Shown: positions 27,671 through 36,711 of the stretch, one piece after another | Position numbering within the stretch: position 1 is the first letter of the stretch | How the letters are laid out: every line of letters begins with the position of its first letter | Origin: Pseudomonadota bacterium | GTDB lineage: Bacteria; Pseudomonadota; Gammaproteobacteria; Burkholderiales; Rhodocyclaceae | Assembly (NCBI GenBank): GCA_018241685.1 | Contig: JAFEDJ010000036.1 | Location: 1-64,000, forward strand | Direction: 5' to 3' | Length of the DNA: 64,000 nt | Program-made: the position numbers and the translations under genes | The notes under the pieces: model-generated | Databases searched by the model: none | Told to the model about the DNA's origin: nothing | Seen by the model: only the letters and a program-made list of their open reading frames with translations

Positions 27671-29227
27671 TCAGGTGCCGAATTGCGAACGGATTGAGGT
27701 CTTCTTGATCTTCCCGGTCGGCGTCATCGGCAGCTGGTCGGCGAAAATGATCTGCTTGGGCACCTTGTAGCGGGCGATCAGCGTCCGGCAATGCTCCATC
27801 AGCTCTTCCTCGGTGACCGTCTTGCCGCTGACCGGCACGACCACGGCCACGACTTTCTCGCCCCACTGCTCGTCGGGCACGCCGAAGACGGCCGTGATGG
27901 TCACTGCCGGATGCTTGCCCAGGGCCTGCTCGACCTCGGTGGAATAGATGTTCTCGCCGCCCGAGACGATCATGTCCTTCGAGCGGTCGACGATGTAGTA
28001 CAGCCCTTCGTCATCCTTGAAGCCGACATCGCCCGACCGGTACCAGCCGTCGATGATGGCGGCAGCGGTGGTCTCGGGTTGGTTCCAGTAGCCCTTGAAC
28101 AGGCTGGGGGCGCGAATCAGGAATTCGCCGACCATCCCCTGCGGCAGATCGGCACCGAGTTCGTCGACGACCCGGATTTCGACCAGCGGCAAGGCGGTGC
28201 CGCAGGACTTCAGCTTCTGCTCGTTGTCGATGGCATGCTGCTCGGGGCGTAGCAGGGTCAAAGCCCCGCAGCTCTCGGTCGCCCCGTAGAACTGCATGAA
28301 CTGGCACTTCATTTCGACAATCGCCCGCTTGAGCAATTGAGACGTGATCGACGAACCGGAATACCAAACCATGCGCAGGGACGAGAAATCGGTGTTCTTC
28401 GCGTCCGGATGGTCGAGCAGCATCTGGATCGCCGTCGGCACCAGGCAACAGATGCTCGGCCGGTCGCGGGAAATCGTTTTCAGGACATCCGGCACGTTCA
28501 ACGACGGCAGGATGGTGACCGTCACCCCGTTGTACAGCGCCTGGACCGACAGACCGGTACCGACCAGGTGGAAATTCGGCATGACGAACATCATCACGTC
28601 GTCGGGCTGCCACTGGTAGGCGGGCTCCAGATGCTCGCACAGGCGCATGTAGCCCAGCCCGCCATGGGTCATCTGAACCCCCTTCGGCTTGCCGGTGGTG
28701 CCCGAGGTGTACATCAGCAGCGCGGTATCGTCCGGATGGATGGCAATCCGCGGGTCGACGTCGGACACTTCGGACAACAGCTTGCGAAGTGGCGTTTTGG
28801 CCTCCGAGGTCGAATCGAAGGCGATGGCGATGAATTCCCGGGGCGTGCGCGAGCGTACATCCTCGAGCAGTTCGACATATTCCTGGTCGACGAAGATCAG
28901 CGGCGTGCAGGCATCGTCGATCACGGCCGCCAGCTCGGCCGCCGACGCCCGCCAGTTCAGGGGCAACAGGGCGCAACCGGCCTTGTTGGCGCCGAACAGC
29001 ACTTCGACGAATTCGATCGAGTTCTTACCGAGAAAGGAGACATGCGACAGGCGGGCGACCCCGGTCTTGGCAATGGCGTTGGCGACCCGGTTGGACGACA
29101 CGTCCAGCTGGCTGAAACTCAGGCTGCGGCCATTCCCCTTGAGGGCCGTTTTTTCGGGCGTCTTCCTCGCGTGATAGCGAGGAATATCGGCCACCGACTT
29201 GATGTCTGCATAGAGCCACATACTCAA
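27671..29227 (-). CDS. fatty-acid/acyl-CoA ligase (AMP-forming)
   Basis: 518 residues, cytoplasmic. P-loop LLMYTSGTTGKPKGVQMTH, gate region YGATESCG, hinge YRSGDVGFKDDEGLYYIVDR with KDMIVSGGENIY, and catalytic lysine in PMTPTGKIKK. This is the FadD/4-coumarate-CoA-ligase-like class. It would activate the carboxylated intermediate made from the substrate. The enoyl-CoA isomerase/hydratase gene lies 41 bp upstream and the acetoacetyl-CoA synthetase gene 134 bp downstream. Confidence 0.9.
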   Translation of the reverse strand: MSMWLYADIKSVADIPRYHARKTPEKTALKGNGRSLSFSQLDVSSNRVANAIAKTGVARLSHVSFLGKNSIEFVEVLFGANKAGCALLPLNWRASAAELAAVIDDACTPLIFVDQEYVELLEDVRSRTPREFIAIAFDSTSEAKTPLRKLLSEVSDVDPRIAIHPDDTALLMYTSGTTGKPKGVQMTHGGLGYMRLCEHLEPAYQWQPDDVMMFVMPNFHLVGTGLSVQALYNGVTVTILPSLNVPDVLKTISRDRPSICCLVPTAIQMLLDHPDAKNTDFSSLRMVWYSGSSITSQLLKRAIVEMKCQFMQFYGATESCGALTLLRPEQHAIDNEQKLKSCGTALPLVEIRVVDELGADLPQGMVGEFLIRAPSLFKGYWNQPETTAAAIIDGWYRSGDVGFKDDEGLYYIVDRSKDMIVSGGENIYSTEVEQALGKHPAVTITAVFGVPDEQWGEKVVAVVVPVSGKTVTEEELMEHCRTLIARYKVPKQIIFADQLPMTPTGKIKKTSIRSQFGT

Positions 29228-29268
29228 ATTCCCTTTAACGATACGACGGTATTGTGCGGGTCACGCGC

Positions 29269-30057
29269 TCACTTGCCGACGAACTTCGGCTTGCGTTTCT
29301 CGACGAACGACAGGATCCCTTCCCGGGCATCGGCCGTCCCCCCCATCCGGGCAAGGGACTGCGCCTCGTCCTCAAGCTGAGCCTCGAACGGGCGCCCCAG
29401 CGATGTCCGGAACAGCCGACGGATGTCGCCGTAGGCCCGGGTCGGCCCGCTGGCCAGGCGCAGGGCGGCTTTTTCCGCTTCGGCCAGAACGTCGGCATCG
29501 TCGACGACGAAATCAACCAGGCCCGTAGCGGCGGCCTCCTCGGCCTTGAGCATTTCGGCGCAGAGCACGTAACGGCGGGCGCGGGCCAGTCCCATCCGGG
29601 ACGCCAGGCTGAACGACGCGCCAGCATCGACGCTATAGCCGATGCTCGAATAAGCCGCCCCGAACGAGGCGCTGCGGGCGGCGTACACCAGGTCGCAACC
29701 GGCAGCCAGGGCCACCGCGCCGCCCATCGCCGTCGCGTGGACGGCGATGACGACCGGAACGTCGAGGCGGGCGAAACGGGCCATGCCCATGTGCAAGCCG
29801 ACCGTCCACTGCTTGATCTTGGCCGGCAGCGCATCGAGGTTTTGCGCGAACATCGCGATGTCGCCGCCGACGCTGAAGAACTTGCCGTTCGCCGAAATCA
29901 GCACGGCACGCAGGTCGGCGCGGTCGGAAAGCTCGTTGGCAACCTCCGCCCATTCGCGGCAAAACACCTCGTTGAACGGATTGCCGATCTCCGGCTGGTT
30001 GAGCACGATGCGCGCAAGTCCGTCCTGGATCTGTAGTTGAATCGATTCGTAACTCAT
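29269..30057 (-). CDS. enoyl-CoA hydratase/isomerase family protein (PaaG-like active site)
   Basis: 262 residues from ATG 30057. Crotonase oxyanion loops FSVGGDIAMF and MGGAVALAAGCDLVYAA are present. The two hydratase glutamates are missing: the positions usually read GGCE and FGxPE are Ala (GGAVA) and Tyr (FGAAY). Instead GYSVDAGASF keeps an Asp like the one used by PaaG-type isomerases. So double-bond isomerisation of an enoyl-CoA is more likely than hydration (inference). It is in the operon of acyl-CoA ligase and acyl-CoA dehydrogenase genes, 38 bp after the DUF7064-like gene. Confidence 0.85.
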   Translation of the reverse strand: MSYESIQLQIQDGLARIVLNQPEIGNPFNEVFCREWAEVANELSDRADLRAVLISANGKFFSVGGDIAMFAQNLDALPAKIKQWTVGLHMGMARFARLDVPVVIAVHATAMGGAVALAAGCDLVYAARSASFGAAYSSIGYSVDAGASFSLASRMGLARARRYVLCAEMLKAEEAAATGLVDFVVDDADVLAEAEKAALRLASGPTRAYGDIRRLFRTSLGRPFEAQLEDEAQSLARMGGTADAREGILSFVEKRKPKFVGK

Positions 30058-30095
30058 GCGGAGCTTCCTGAAACTGTAGTTTGAGATGCCTGCGC

Positions 30096-31040
30096 TCAGC
30101 GGCCAGCCTTCTCGGCGATGTAGTCGAGATAGCTCTTGGGCCAGTCCATTTCGACGTGCCCGATCCCCTCGACGCCGTCGATGTCGATCGTCATCGACCC
30201 TTCGTTGAGCGTAGCCAGCGGACTGACCTTGAACTCGTACATGGCATACGTTTTCCCGCGCACCGTGGTCGTCCGGCCGGCACTGTCCTGCACCACCATC
30301 TGGATGCTGGTGTGGAGCAGTCTTTCGTCGTGCTCGAAGCTGCTGGCGACCGAGGTCACTTCGGCGATTTTGCCATCGCGCTGCACATAGCCGTGCACCG
30401 TGTTCTTGCCCAGGGCACTGCATTCGAGGACATGGACGGCGATGTCCGGCGCCGCCTGGGCCTCCAGCCATTTCCAGTGCTGGGCCACGCCCCAGTCACG
30501 CGTCCCCCATGAGTGGTCGCGATGACCGAAGGTGTCGAACGGGATTTCGCGGTCGCCGAAGCGCAGGACGCCCCGAACCCGGCCGCTCTGTTCGAAGCGG
30601 TCGTCGGCAAACCAGTTCGGGCAGCCGTCGGGGTGCGAACCGTAGTTGTATGCCGGGTGCGTCGCCTCGAAATGGTATTCGAGACTGCCGCCGGCGCCGG
30701 CATAGCTGACGTCGGCGACCTGCAGCGGGGCCCCGTGGCGGACATGCACGCCGCCGACCCGCCAGTCGTCGAACCCCTGGTCGCGCGGCACCGGGATGCC
30801 ATCGACAACTTCGAAAACCGGCGCCGGGCCAACCGCCGGGCCGTAGATGCAAAATGCCGCACCGGCCTTGCTCTCGCCGCTGACCCACGTATAGACGAAA
30901 GCGGCGACATCATGCTCGGGCAATTGCAGCATAAAGACCAGCGACTCGCGCGCGTGCGGCCTGTCGCTCAGGGAGTGGCGGCGGTCATTGACCGGGTCGA
31001 GCATGAAAGCCTTCGTGGCCTGTTTCAAAGTCGTGTTCAT
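30096..31040 (-). CDS. DUF7064/CrtC-like lipocalin-fold protein
   Basis: 314 residues from ATG 31040 (GAGG upstream; an ATG at 31058 adds six residues). Soluble, no signal peptide. Motifs RHSLSDRPHARESLVFMLQLPE near the start and PFDTFGHRDHSWGTRDWG in the middle match a family related to hydroxyneurosporene synthase (CrtC) and annotated DUF7064/7065. CrtC hydrates isoprenoid double bonds, which makes a hydratase acting on a terpenoid or similar olefin conceivable, but members in beta-oxidation operons are uncharacterised. Confidence 0.7.
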   Translation of the reverse strand: MNTTLKQATKAFMLDPVNDRRHSLSDRPHARESLVFMLQLPEHDVAAFVYTWVSGESKAGAAFCIYGPAVGPAPVFEVVDGIPVPRDQGFDDWRVGGVHVRHGAPLQVADVSYAGAGGSLEYHFEATHPAYNYGSHPDGCPNWFADDRFEQSGRVRGVLRFGDREIPFDTFGHRDHSWGTRDWGVAQHWKWLEAQAAPDIAVHVLECSALGKNTVHGYVQRDGKIAEVTSVASSFEHDERLLHTSIQMVVQDSAGRTTTVRGKTYAMYEFKVSPLATLNEGSMTIDIDGVEGIGHVEMDWPKSYLDYIAEKAGR

Positions 31041-31050
31041 CGAATCCTCG

Positions 31051-31347
31051 TTACCCACTGTCTGAATGAAAAATACGCCGTTCCCAAGCCGCTGAGCCCC
31101 CTACTCGGGAGCGGCCGACGAAGCGCCGTCCAGCAAGATCACGCCACCTTCGCCAGCCGGGCTGGCGAACTGATGATTGTCGCCCCTGAGGGCGGCGCAC
31201 TTCTGAAAACAAAGGAAGGTCCGTGCTCCTGTTCTGCTCGGCCAGCTTGCCGGCCAAGGCCCAGAAAATTCCGCCGATCAGCCAGCCGCCGATCGCAAGA
31301 ATGGCCGAGCCGAGGATAGGCCGGGTTGCCGGCGACAATTCAAGCAC
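31051..31347 (-). CDS. possible small membrane-anchored protein
   Basis: 98 residues from GTG 31347, which has GGAGGG upstream. The first half has a membrane-like helix ILAIGGWLIGGIFWALAG; the second half is arginine- and glycine-rich with no family resemblance. Spacing is tight, 21 bp after the acyl-CoA dehydrogenase stop and 10 bp before the next start, as for a real operon member. A 21-nt perfect palindrome at 31149-31169 inside it could instead mean non-coding structured DNA. Doubtful. Confidence 0.38.
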   Translation of the reverse strand: MLELSPATRPILGSAILAIGGWLIGGIFWALAGKLAEQNRSTDLPLFSEVRRPQGRQSSVRQPGWRRWRDLAGRRFVGRSRVGGSAAWERRIFHSDSG

Positions 31348-31368
31348 GATCCCTCCGATTCCCTGGCG

Positions 31369-32541
31369 TTATTGGGCGAGTTGCCTAGCCTTCAATTTGC
31401 CTTCGAACAGATTACGTCCGATCAGGTATTTCATGATTTCGATGGAGCCCCCGGCGATCTTGACGATGCGGGCATCGGCATAGGCCCGGGCGATCGGGTA
31501 CTCCCACATGTAGCCCCAGCCGCCGAACAGCTGGAGGCATTCGTCGACCACCTTGCAATGCAGGTTCGACAGCCACATCTTGGCCATCGCCGCATCGAGG
31601 GCATCCAGCTCGTCGTTCATGAACAACTCGATGCAACGATCGGTGAAAACGCGCCCGATCACGGATTCCGTCTTCAACTCAGCCAGCTTGAACTGAGTGT
31701 TCTGGAAGTCGGCGATGGTCTTGCCGAACGCTTCCCGCTCGGCCGTGTAGTCCACCGTATAGGTGATCACTTCCTCGGCCACCGCGGCCGAACGGATGGC
31801 CTGGGCCAGACGCTCCTGGGCGAGCTTGGTCATCATGATGGCGAAGCCCTGGCCTTCGGCGCCGAGCATGGCGCTGGCCGGAACGCGCAGGTCCTCGAAG
31901 AACAGTTCCGACGTGTCCTGGGCCTTCATGCCGAGCTTGTCCAGGTTCTTGCCGCGCTTGAAGCCCGGCAAGCTGGTATCGACCAGGAACAGCGTGATGC
32001 CCTTGGCTCCGGCGGCGCTGTCCGTCTTGGTGGCGAGAACCAGCACGTCGCACAGCTGGCCGTTGGAAATGAAGACCTTCTGGCCGTTGATGACGAAATC
32101 GTCACCGTCACGCACCGCCTTGGTCCGGATGTTCTTCAGGTCGGAACCGGCGTGGGGCTCGGTCATGCCCAGCGCACCAACCGCCTGGCCGGAAACCATC
32201 TTGGGCAGCCACTGGCGCTTTTGCGCCTCGCTCCCGAAGGACTTGATATAGGTGGCGACCAGGTCGGTATGGATCAGGAAGCCCGGCCCGGTAAAGCCGC
32301 TCTTGGCCATTTCCTCGAAGACCACCACGTCGAACAGGTAATCGAGGCCGAGGCCGCCGTACTCCTCGTCGATCGTGCAGCACAGCAGACCGGCCTCGCC
32401 GGCCTTGCGCCACAGATCGCGCGGTACGATACCCTGCTGCTCCCACTCGTAGTGGTACGGCCGAATCTCGCGATCGATGAACTTCTTAACCGTATCCCGG
32501 AACATCTCGTGTTCCTGCCCAAACAATTTGCGTTCGATCAT
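31369..32541 (-). CDS. acyl-CoA dehydrogenase
   Basis: 390 residues. FAD-binding and substrate motifs: GALGMTEPHAGSDLKNIRT, FVINGQKVFISNGQLCDVLV, ERLAQAIRSAAVAEE, and C-terminal CLQLFGGWGYMWEYPIARAYADARI. It oxidises an acyl-CoA to the 2,3-enoyl-CoA and hands electrons to ETF (genes at 52995-54691). First gene of a minus-strand run down to the MaoC gene at 25036; two operator-like motifs lie 80-130 bp upstream. Confidence 0.92.
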   Translation of the reverse strand: MIERKLFGQEHEMFRDTVKKFIDREIRPYHYEWEQQGIVPRDLWRKAGEAGLLCCTIDEEYGGLGLDYLFDVVVFEEMAKSGFTGPGFLIHTDLVATYIKSFGSEAQKRQWLPKMVSGQAVGALGMTEPHAGSDLKNIRTKAVRDGDDFVINGQKVFISNGQLCDVLVLATKTDSAAGAKGITLFLVDTSLPGFKRGKNLDKLGMKAQDTSELFFEDLRVPASAMLGAEGQGFAIMMTKLAQERLAQAIRSAAVAEEVITYTVDYTAEREAFGKTIADFQNTQFKLAELKTESVIGRVFTDRCIELFMNDELDALDAAMAKMWLSNLHCKVVDECLQLFGGWGYMWEYPIARAYADARIVKIAGGSIEIMKYLIGRNLFEGKLKARQLAQ

Positions 32542-32871
32542 CGACAGTCTCTCAATCAGGTTGGTTGCGCGACAAGCCCACGCCGCAGAGCGGTCCGGAG
32601 CAGGAGCTGAATCTTTATAGTATGGTAGCGGACTTTATTTTAGTTTTCAATCAATAAAGTATGGCAGCGAACGTAAAACTTTCGCTTCTTGAATCCGGCA
32701 GCCAGCGACTGAAAACTGTGGAATCGCCTTCTATCTGGCTCAGTTCTGGACAAAACCTGCCCAGGTACCAAGCTGCAGCCGCGGCAACATGAAAAATATT
32801 GGTATTTACACTTACCAAAAAATAGATATCAATTCACTCATCATTTCCGCCCCGCCCCCGGGCGTGCCGGC
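32542..32871. promoter_or_regulatory. intergenic region with promoter of the acyl-CoA dehydrogenase operon
   Basis: 330 bp, AT-rich in its middle, no convincing ORF. It holds two same-orientation motif copies, GTATGGTAGCGGAC at 32620-32633 and GTATGGCAGCGAAC at 32659-32672, separated by 25 bp. These belong to the GTATGCTAGCGWAC family. The right end is the downstream flank of the DUF1329 gene, where I see no clear terminator. Confidence 0.55.
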
Positions 32872-34194
32872 TCAGCGCCCCATGCGGCGCAGCGCGTCGG
32901 GCTGGAAATCGGACATCCGGCCCTTGACCCCGAAACGCCAGGCCTTCGGGTAGCGGTTGTCCAGCCCCGTCACCACATAGGCGCCGTTGCTCAGGTCGTG
33001 CCAGATTTCGAGGCGATACCAGGGAACACCGACGTCGTAGTACTGCACCAGGCCATGGATGCCGGTACGCCAGAGAATGCCGCGGGAATCGTAGGCATCG
33101 CTGAGCAGCACCGACCAGCTGTCCTCGTCGAGATAGAAGACCCGGCGGGCATAGACATGCGACATGCCGGGCTTGAGCCGGGCTTCGACGACCCATACCC
33201 GGTGCAGTTCGTAACGCATCAGCTCGGGATTGACCGAGCTCTTGTGGATGATCTGCTCGATCGCCAGCTTCTTGTCGCCGATCGCGTAGCCGTTGTAGGC
33301 GACGTAGATTTCCTTCTTGCCGAGCAGGGTCCAGTCGTAGCGGTCGGGCGCCCCGTTGTAGCCGTCATATTGATCGACCACGGCGAGCCCGTCAGAGCCG
33401 TTCTGGACGTTGTCGTAAGCGAGGTCCGGGGCGCGCCGCACCCTCCGCTGGCCGGCGTTGTAAATCCACGCCTTGCGCGACTCGGCAACCTGGTCGATGG
33501 GTTCGTGGACCAAGTAGATGGTGCCGACGAAATCGGGCGGCGAGGTGAAATAGCCGATATAGGAGAACAGACGGTTCGGCATCGGCGCGTCGAAGTTCGT
33601 GTCGTAGACGCGCAGATCGTGAAAACCTATCCGCAGGTAGTCGCCATTGTGGCGCACCGAGAAGGCATCGAACGAACGCTCGACACCGCCGCCCAAGTAG
33701 CGGAGCAGATGGTTCCAGATGGCTTCCAGTCCATTTTTGGGATTCGGGAAGGGAATGGTCGAGCCCCCCAGGTTGACCACCCCGGATCCGGCCAGCGCGA
33801 CCTTGCCGACCTGGGCCTGGCTGCGCTCGATAACTTCCATCGGATAGGTCGCCGTGCGCCGCGTCGGATAGACCCGCATCCGAAAATCGGGGTACTTGGC
33901 CAACAGGGCCTGCAGGCCCGGTGAAAGACGCTCCCGATACTTGTCGGCATTGGCGCCGGTGATGACGTAGAGCGGCTTGTCGTCGGGAAACGGATCGCGG
34001 TAGGGCATGCCCGGCGCCCAGGCAGGCGGCGCAGCCAGCCCGCCGTCCCAGGCCGGAATGCTGCCCTCGGCGTTGCCGGCCCGCTCGGCGCCGACGGGTG
34101 TCAGCGCCGAGGTCGAGGCGGCCGCCGCCCCGGCCAGCCACAGGCAGCAAACCAGGACTCGCCCAAACATGGCAACGGAAGCGCGGCGTTCCAT
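32872..34194 (-). CDS. DUF1329 family periplasmic/outer-membrane protein
   Basis: 440 residues with an N-terminal signal (VLVCCLWLAGAAAAS). Family marks: GSIPAWDGG near the N-terminus, and NAGQRRVRRAPDLAYDNV and LHRVWVVEARLKPGMSHVYARRVFYLDEDSW, the last two shared almost word for word with the second DUF1329 protein at 37765-39120. The family is related to LolA/LolB-like lipoprotein-binding folds and is often encoded with DUF1302 and RND genes. It closes the five-gene envelope module. A role in carrying hydrophobic compounds across the envelope is inferred from this context. Confidence 0.85.
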   Translation of the reverse strand: MERRASVAMFGRVLVCCLWLAGAAAASTSALTPVGAERAGNAEGSIPAWDGGLAAPPAWAPGMPYRDPFPDDKPLYVITGANADKYRERLSPGLQALLAKYPDFRMRVYPTRRTATYPMEVIERSQAQVGKVALAGSGVVNLGGSTIPFPNPKNGLEAIWNHLLRYLGGGVERSFDAFSVRHNGDYLRIGFHDLRVYDTNFDAPMPNRLFSYIGYFTSPPDFVGTIYLVHEPIDQVAESRKAWIYNAGQRRVRRAPDLAYDNVQNGSDGLAVVDQYDGYNGAPDRYDWTLLGKKEIYVAYNGYAIGDKKLAIEQIIHKSSVNPELMRYELHRVWVVEARLKPGMSHVYARRVFYLDEDSWSVLLSDAYDSRGILWRTGIHGLVQYYDVGVPWYRLEIWHDLSNGAYVVTGLDNRYPKAWRFGVKGRMSDFQPDALRRMGR

Positions 34195-34230
34195 ATCCGG
34201 AATCTCGCAGGTCGGCGGGTAGGTGACGCC

Positions 34231-36711
34231 TTACTTGTTGCCCTCTCCGCCCTTGCGGAAGCGATCGCCGACGATGAAGGCAGCGAATGCCGGCAGCAGC
34301 AGGATGGCGCCGAACACGTTCACCAGGAACATGAAGGCGAGCAGGATGCCCATGTCGGCCTGGAACTTCAGGGTCGAGAAAGCCCAGGTCATCACCGAGA
34401 CCGTCATCGTCACCGCCGTGAACATCGAGGCGGTTCCCCGCTGTTTCAGCGCTTCGACGAAGGCCTCCCGCAGCGTGTGGTTGCGCTCCTTGATTTCGTG
34501 CAGCATCCGCTCGAACAGGTAGATGCCGTAATCGACGCCGACGCCGACGCCGAGCGCGATGACCGGCAGCGTATTGACCTTCACCCCGATGCCGAGGATC
34601 GCCATGATGGCGTTGCACAGCAGCGTCACCAGCGCCAGCGGGAGAATGATGCACAGCGTGATCCGCAGCGAGCGGAAGGTCGCCAGGCACAGCAGGGCGA
34701 CAGCGGAGAACAGCGTGAAGTTCACCCACTTGTCGGCGCTCTCGACTACCTCGTTGGTCGCCGCCATGACCCCGACGTTGCCCGAGGCGAGACGGAACTG
34801 CACCTTGTCATTGTCGTTCTCGGCCTTGAACGCCTTGATCTGGCCGATGATGTGGTTGATGGTGGTGGCCTGGTGATCGGCGGTGTAGATCGAAATCGGA
34901 ATCGCCGTACATTTCGAGTTGCGATACTCGTTGCCCAGGCGGGTGGCGAAACCGACGCCCTGGGCGATCTGCTCGACCGTTTCCGGCAGCATCCGCCACT
35001 TCACCCAGCCCTCGGCGAAGTCCTGAGTCACGGCCGAAACGAAACTGGCCAGGCTGCGGACGCCGGTAACGCCCTCGGTCTGCCGCATCGTGAAGTCGAA
35101 CTTTTCAACCAGTTCTTCGATATCCCGTTGCACGCAGGGTGAGTCGTCGCCCTTGGCCTCGGCGATCACCTGCAGCATGTCCACGCCGATCGCAAAGTTG
35201 CTGGTCACCATGTCGACATCGCGGTTGTAACGCGAGTCGGCACGCAGTTCGGGTACGCCTCGGCCCATGTCGCCGATTTTCAAGTCGCGGGCCTGCCACA
35301 AGCCAAAGGCGGCGAACAGCGCGGCGACGGCCAGCGGCAAGACGGCTCCCCGCGGCGTAGCCAGCAGCCCAAGACGAGTCCATAACCCGTAACCGACGGT
35401 TTCGTTGCCGTGAAACTTCTTGGCTTCCGCCGAGGTGAATTTCATGTACGACAGCAGGATCGGCAAAAGGACCTTGTTGGTCATGATCATCACCGTGACG
35501 CCGATGGTGGCCGACAACGCCAGTTCCCGGACGATCTCGATATCGACGAAGGCGATCACCATGAAGCCGAGGGCGTTGGCGAGCAAGGCCGTCGCTCCCG
35601 GAATGAACAGTTTCAGGAAACAGTTGCGCGATGCCGTTACGCCGTCGGCCCCGGCCAGGGTTTCCAGTTTCCAGGCGTTGGTCATCTGGACCGCGTGCGA
35701 AACGCCGATGGCGAAAATCAGGAACGGAACGAGGATAGACATCGGGTCGAGCCCCAGACCGAACAGCGGCAGCAGGCCGAGCAGCCAGGCCACGGGAATA
35801 ATCGAGGCGACCAGGGCGCAGGCGGTCAGCATGAAGGAGCCCGAATACCAGAACAGCAGCAGGGCCGTGATCACGAAAGCGACGAGGAAGAAGACCACGA
35901 CGCTCGATGCGCCTTCGGCGATGTCCGCCGTCGACTTGGCGAAGCCGATGATGTGGACGGAAACGGCGTCGCCTTCGTATTTCTTGCGGATTTCCTCAAG
36001 CTTGGCACCGACGGCGCGCAGGTCGAGACGATCGCCGTCCTTACCGGTTTCCTGGAGCGTGGCGACGACCATCGTGGCGGTCATGTCGGCGGAGACGATG
36101 CGCCCCACCCAGTCCGACTTCAGGATGTTCAGCTTGACCTTGGCCATTTCCTCGGGCTTGCCGGAGAAGTCAGCCGGGACGAGGTTGCCGCTCTTGAAGC
36201 CCTCCTCGACCACCTCGTTGTAGCGGACATTCGGCGTAAACAACGAGGTCAGCGAACTGCGCTCGACGCCGTCGACATAGAAGACCTCCTCCGTGACCTG
36301 CTTGACGACGTCCATCACCTCTTTCTGGAAGATGTCGCCCTTCTTGACCTTGATCGCGATCAGCACCTTGTCGGCGCCGCCGAAATCGTCCTGATAGTCG
36401 AGGAAGGTCTTCATGTACTCGTGGTGGAGCGGAATCATCTTGGTGAATCCGGCGGTTACCCGCAGATGCGTCGCGAAGTAGCCGAGGACGACCGTCAGCA
36501 GGATACCGAAGACCAGCAGCGCCCGCCGCCAGTGGAAGATGCCGTAGGCAACCTTGCCGATGAAGCCGTGGAATTCATCGGGACGAAACTCGCCGTGGAT
36601 TGTCTCTCCGGCCGAATCCATTTCTCCGGCGATGTGGTTTTCGCGCTTCACGATCTTGTTCCTTCCTGTTTCCCGGATAGCCGCCGGATTCGGGGGCGTA
36701 TCGCGCTTCAT
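34231..36711 (-). CDS. RND-superfamily permease (MMPL/SSD type)
   Basis: 826 residues. N-terminal membrane helix about 65-85, a large periplasmic loop, then a helix cluster (VVVFFLVAFVITALLLFW, SILVPFLIFAIGVSHAVQM); the same pattern repeats in the second half with TLPVIALGVGVGVDYGIYLFERML and a C-terminal FMFLVNVFGAILLLPAFAAFI. This is the two-fold RND architecture with a sterol-sensing-domain-like core, as in hydrophobic-substrate transporters. Its ATG overlaps the YCF48 gene's stop by 4 bp. Likely moves a lipid-like substrate, driven by protons (inference). Confidence 0.88.
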   Translation of the reverse strand: MKRDTPPNPAAIRETGRNKIVKRENHIAGEMDSAGETIHGEFRPDEFHGFIGKVAYGIFHWRRALLVFGILLTVVLGYFATHLRVTAGFTKMIPLHHEYMKTFLDYQDDFGGADKVLIAIKVKKGDIFQKEVMDVVKQVTEEVFYVDGVERSSLTSLFTPNVRYNEVVEEGFKSGNLVPADFSGKPEEMAKVKLNILKSDWVGRIVSADMTATMVVATLQETGKDGDRLDLRAVGAKLEEIRKKYEGDAVSVHIIGFAKSTADIAEGASSVVVFFLVAFVITALLLFWYSGSFMLTACALVASIIPVAWLLGLLPLFGLGLDPMSILVPFLIFAIGVSHAVQMTNAWKLETLAGADGVTASRNCFLKLFIPGATALLANALGFMVIAFVDIEIVRELALSATIGVTVMIMTNKVLLPILLSYMKFTSAEAKKFHGNETVGYGLWTRLGLLATPRGAVLPLAVAALFAAFGLWQARDLKIGDMGRGVPELRADSRYNRDVDMVTSNFAIGVDMLQVIAEAKGDDSPCVQRDIEELVEKFDFTMRQTEGVTGVRSLASFVSAVTQDFAEGWVKWRMLPETVEQIAQGVGFATRLGNEYRNSKCTAIPISIYTADHQATTINHIIGQIKAFKAENDNDKVQFRLASGNVGVMAATNEVVESADKWVNFTLFSAVALLCLATFRSLRITLCIILPLALVTLLCNAIMAILGIGVKVNTLPVIALGVGVGVDYGIYLFERMLHEIKERNHTLREAFVEALKQRGTASMFTAVTMTVSVMTWAFSTLKFQADMGILLAFMFLVNVFGAILLLPAFAAFIVGDRFRKGGEGNK

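Noticed and set aside
31149..31169. Perfect 21-nt palindrome TTCGCCAGCC-G-GGCTGGCGAA as a terminator or operator
   Set aside because: It lies inside a possible small gene, has no T tract and no relatives among the other operator sites; kept only as a remark under that gene.
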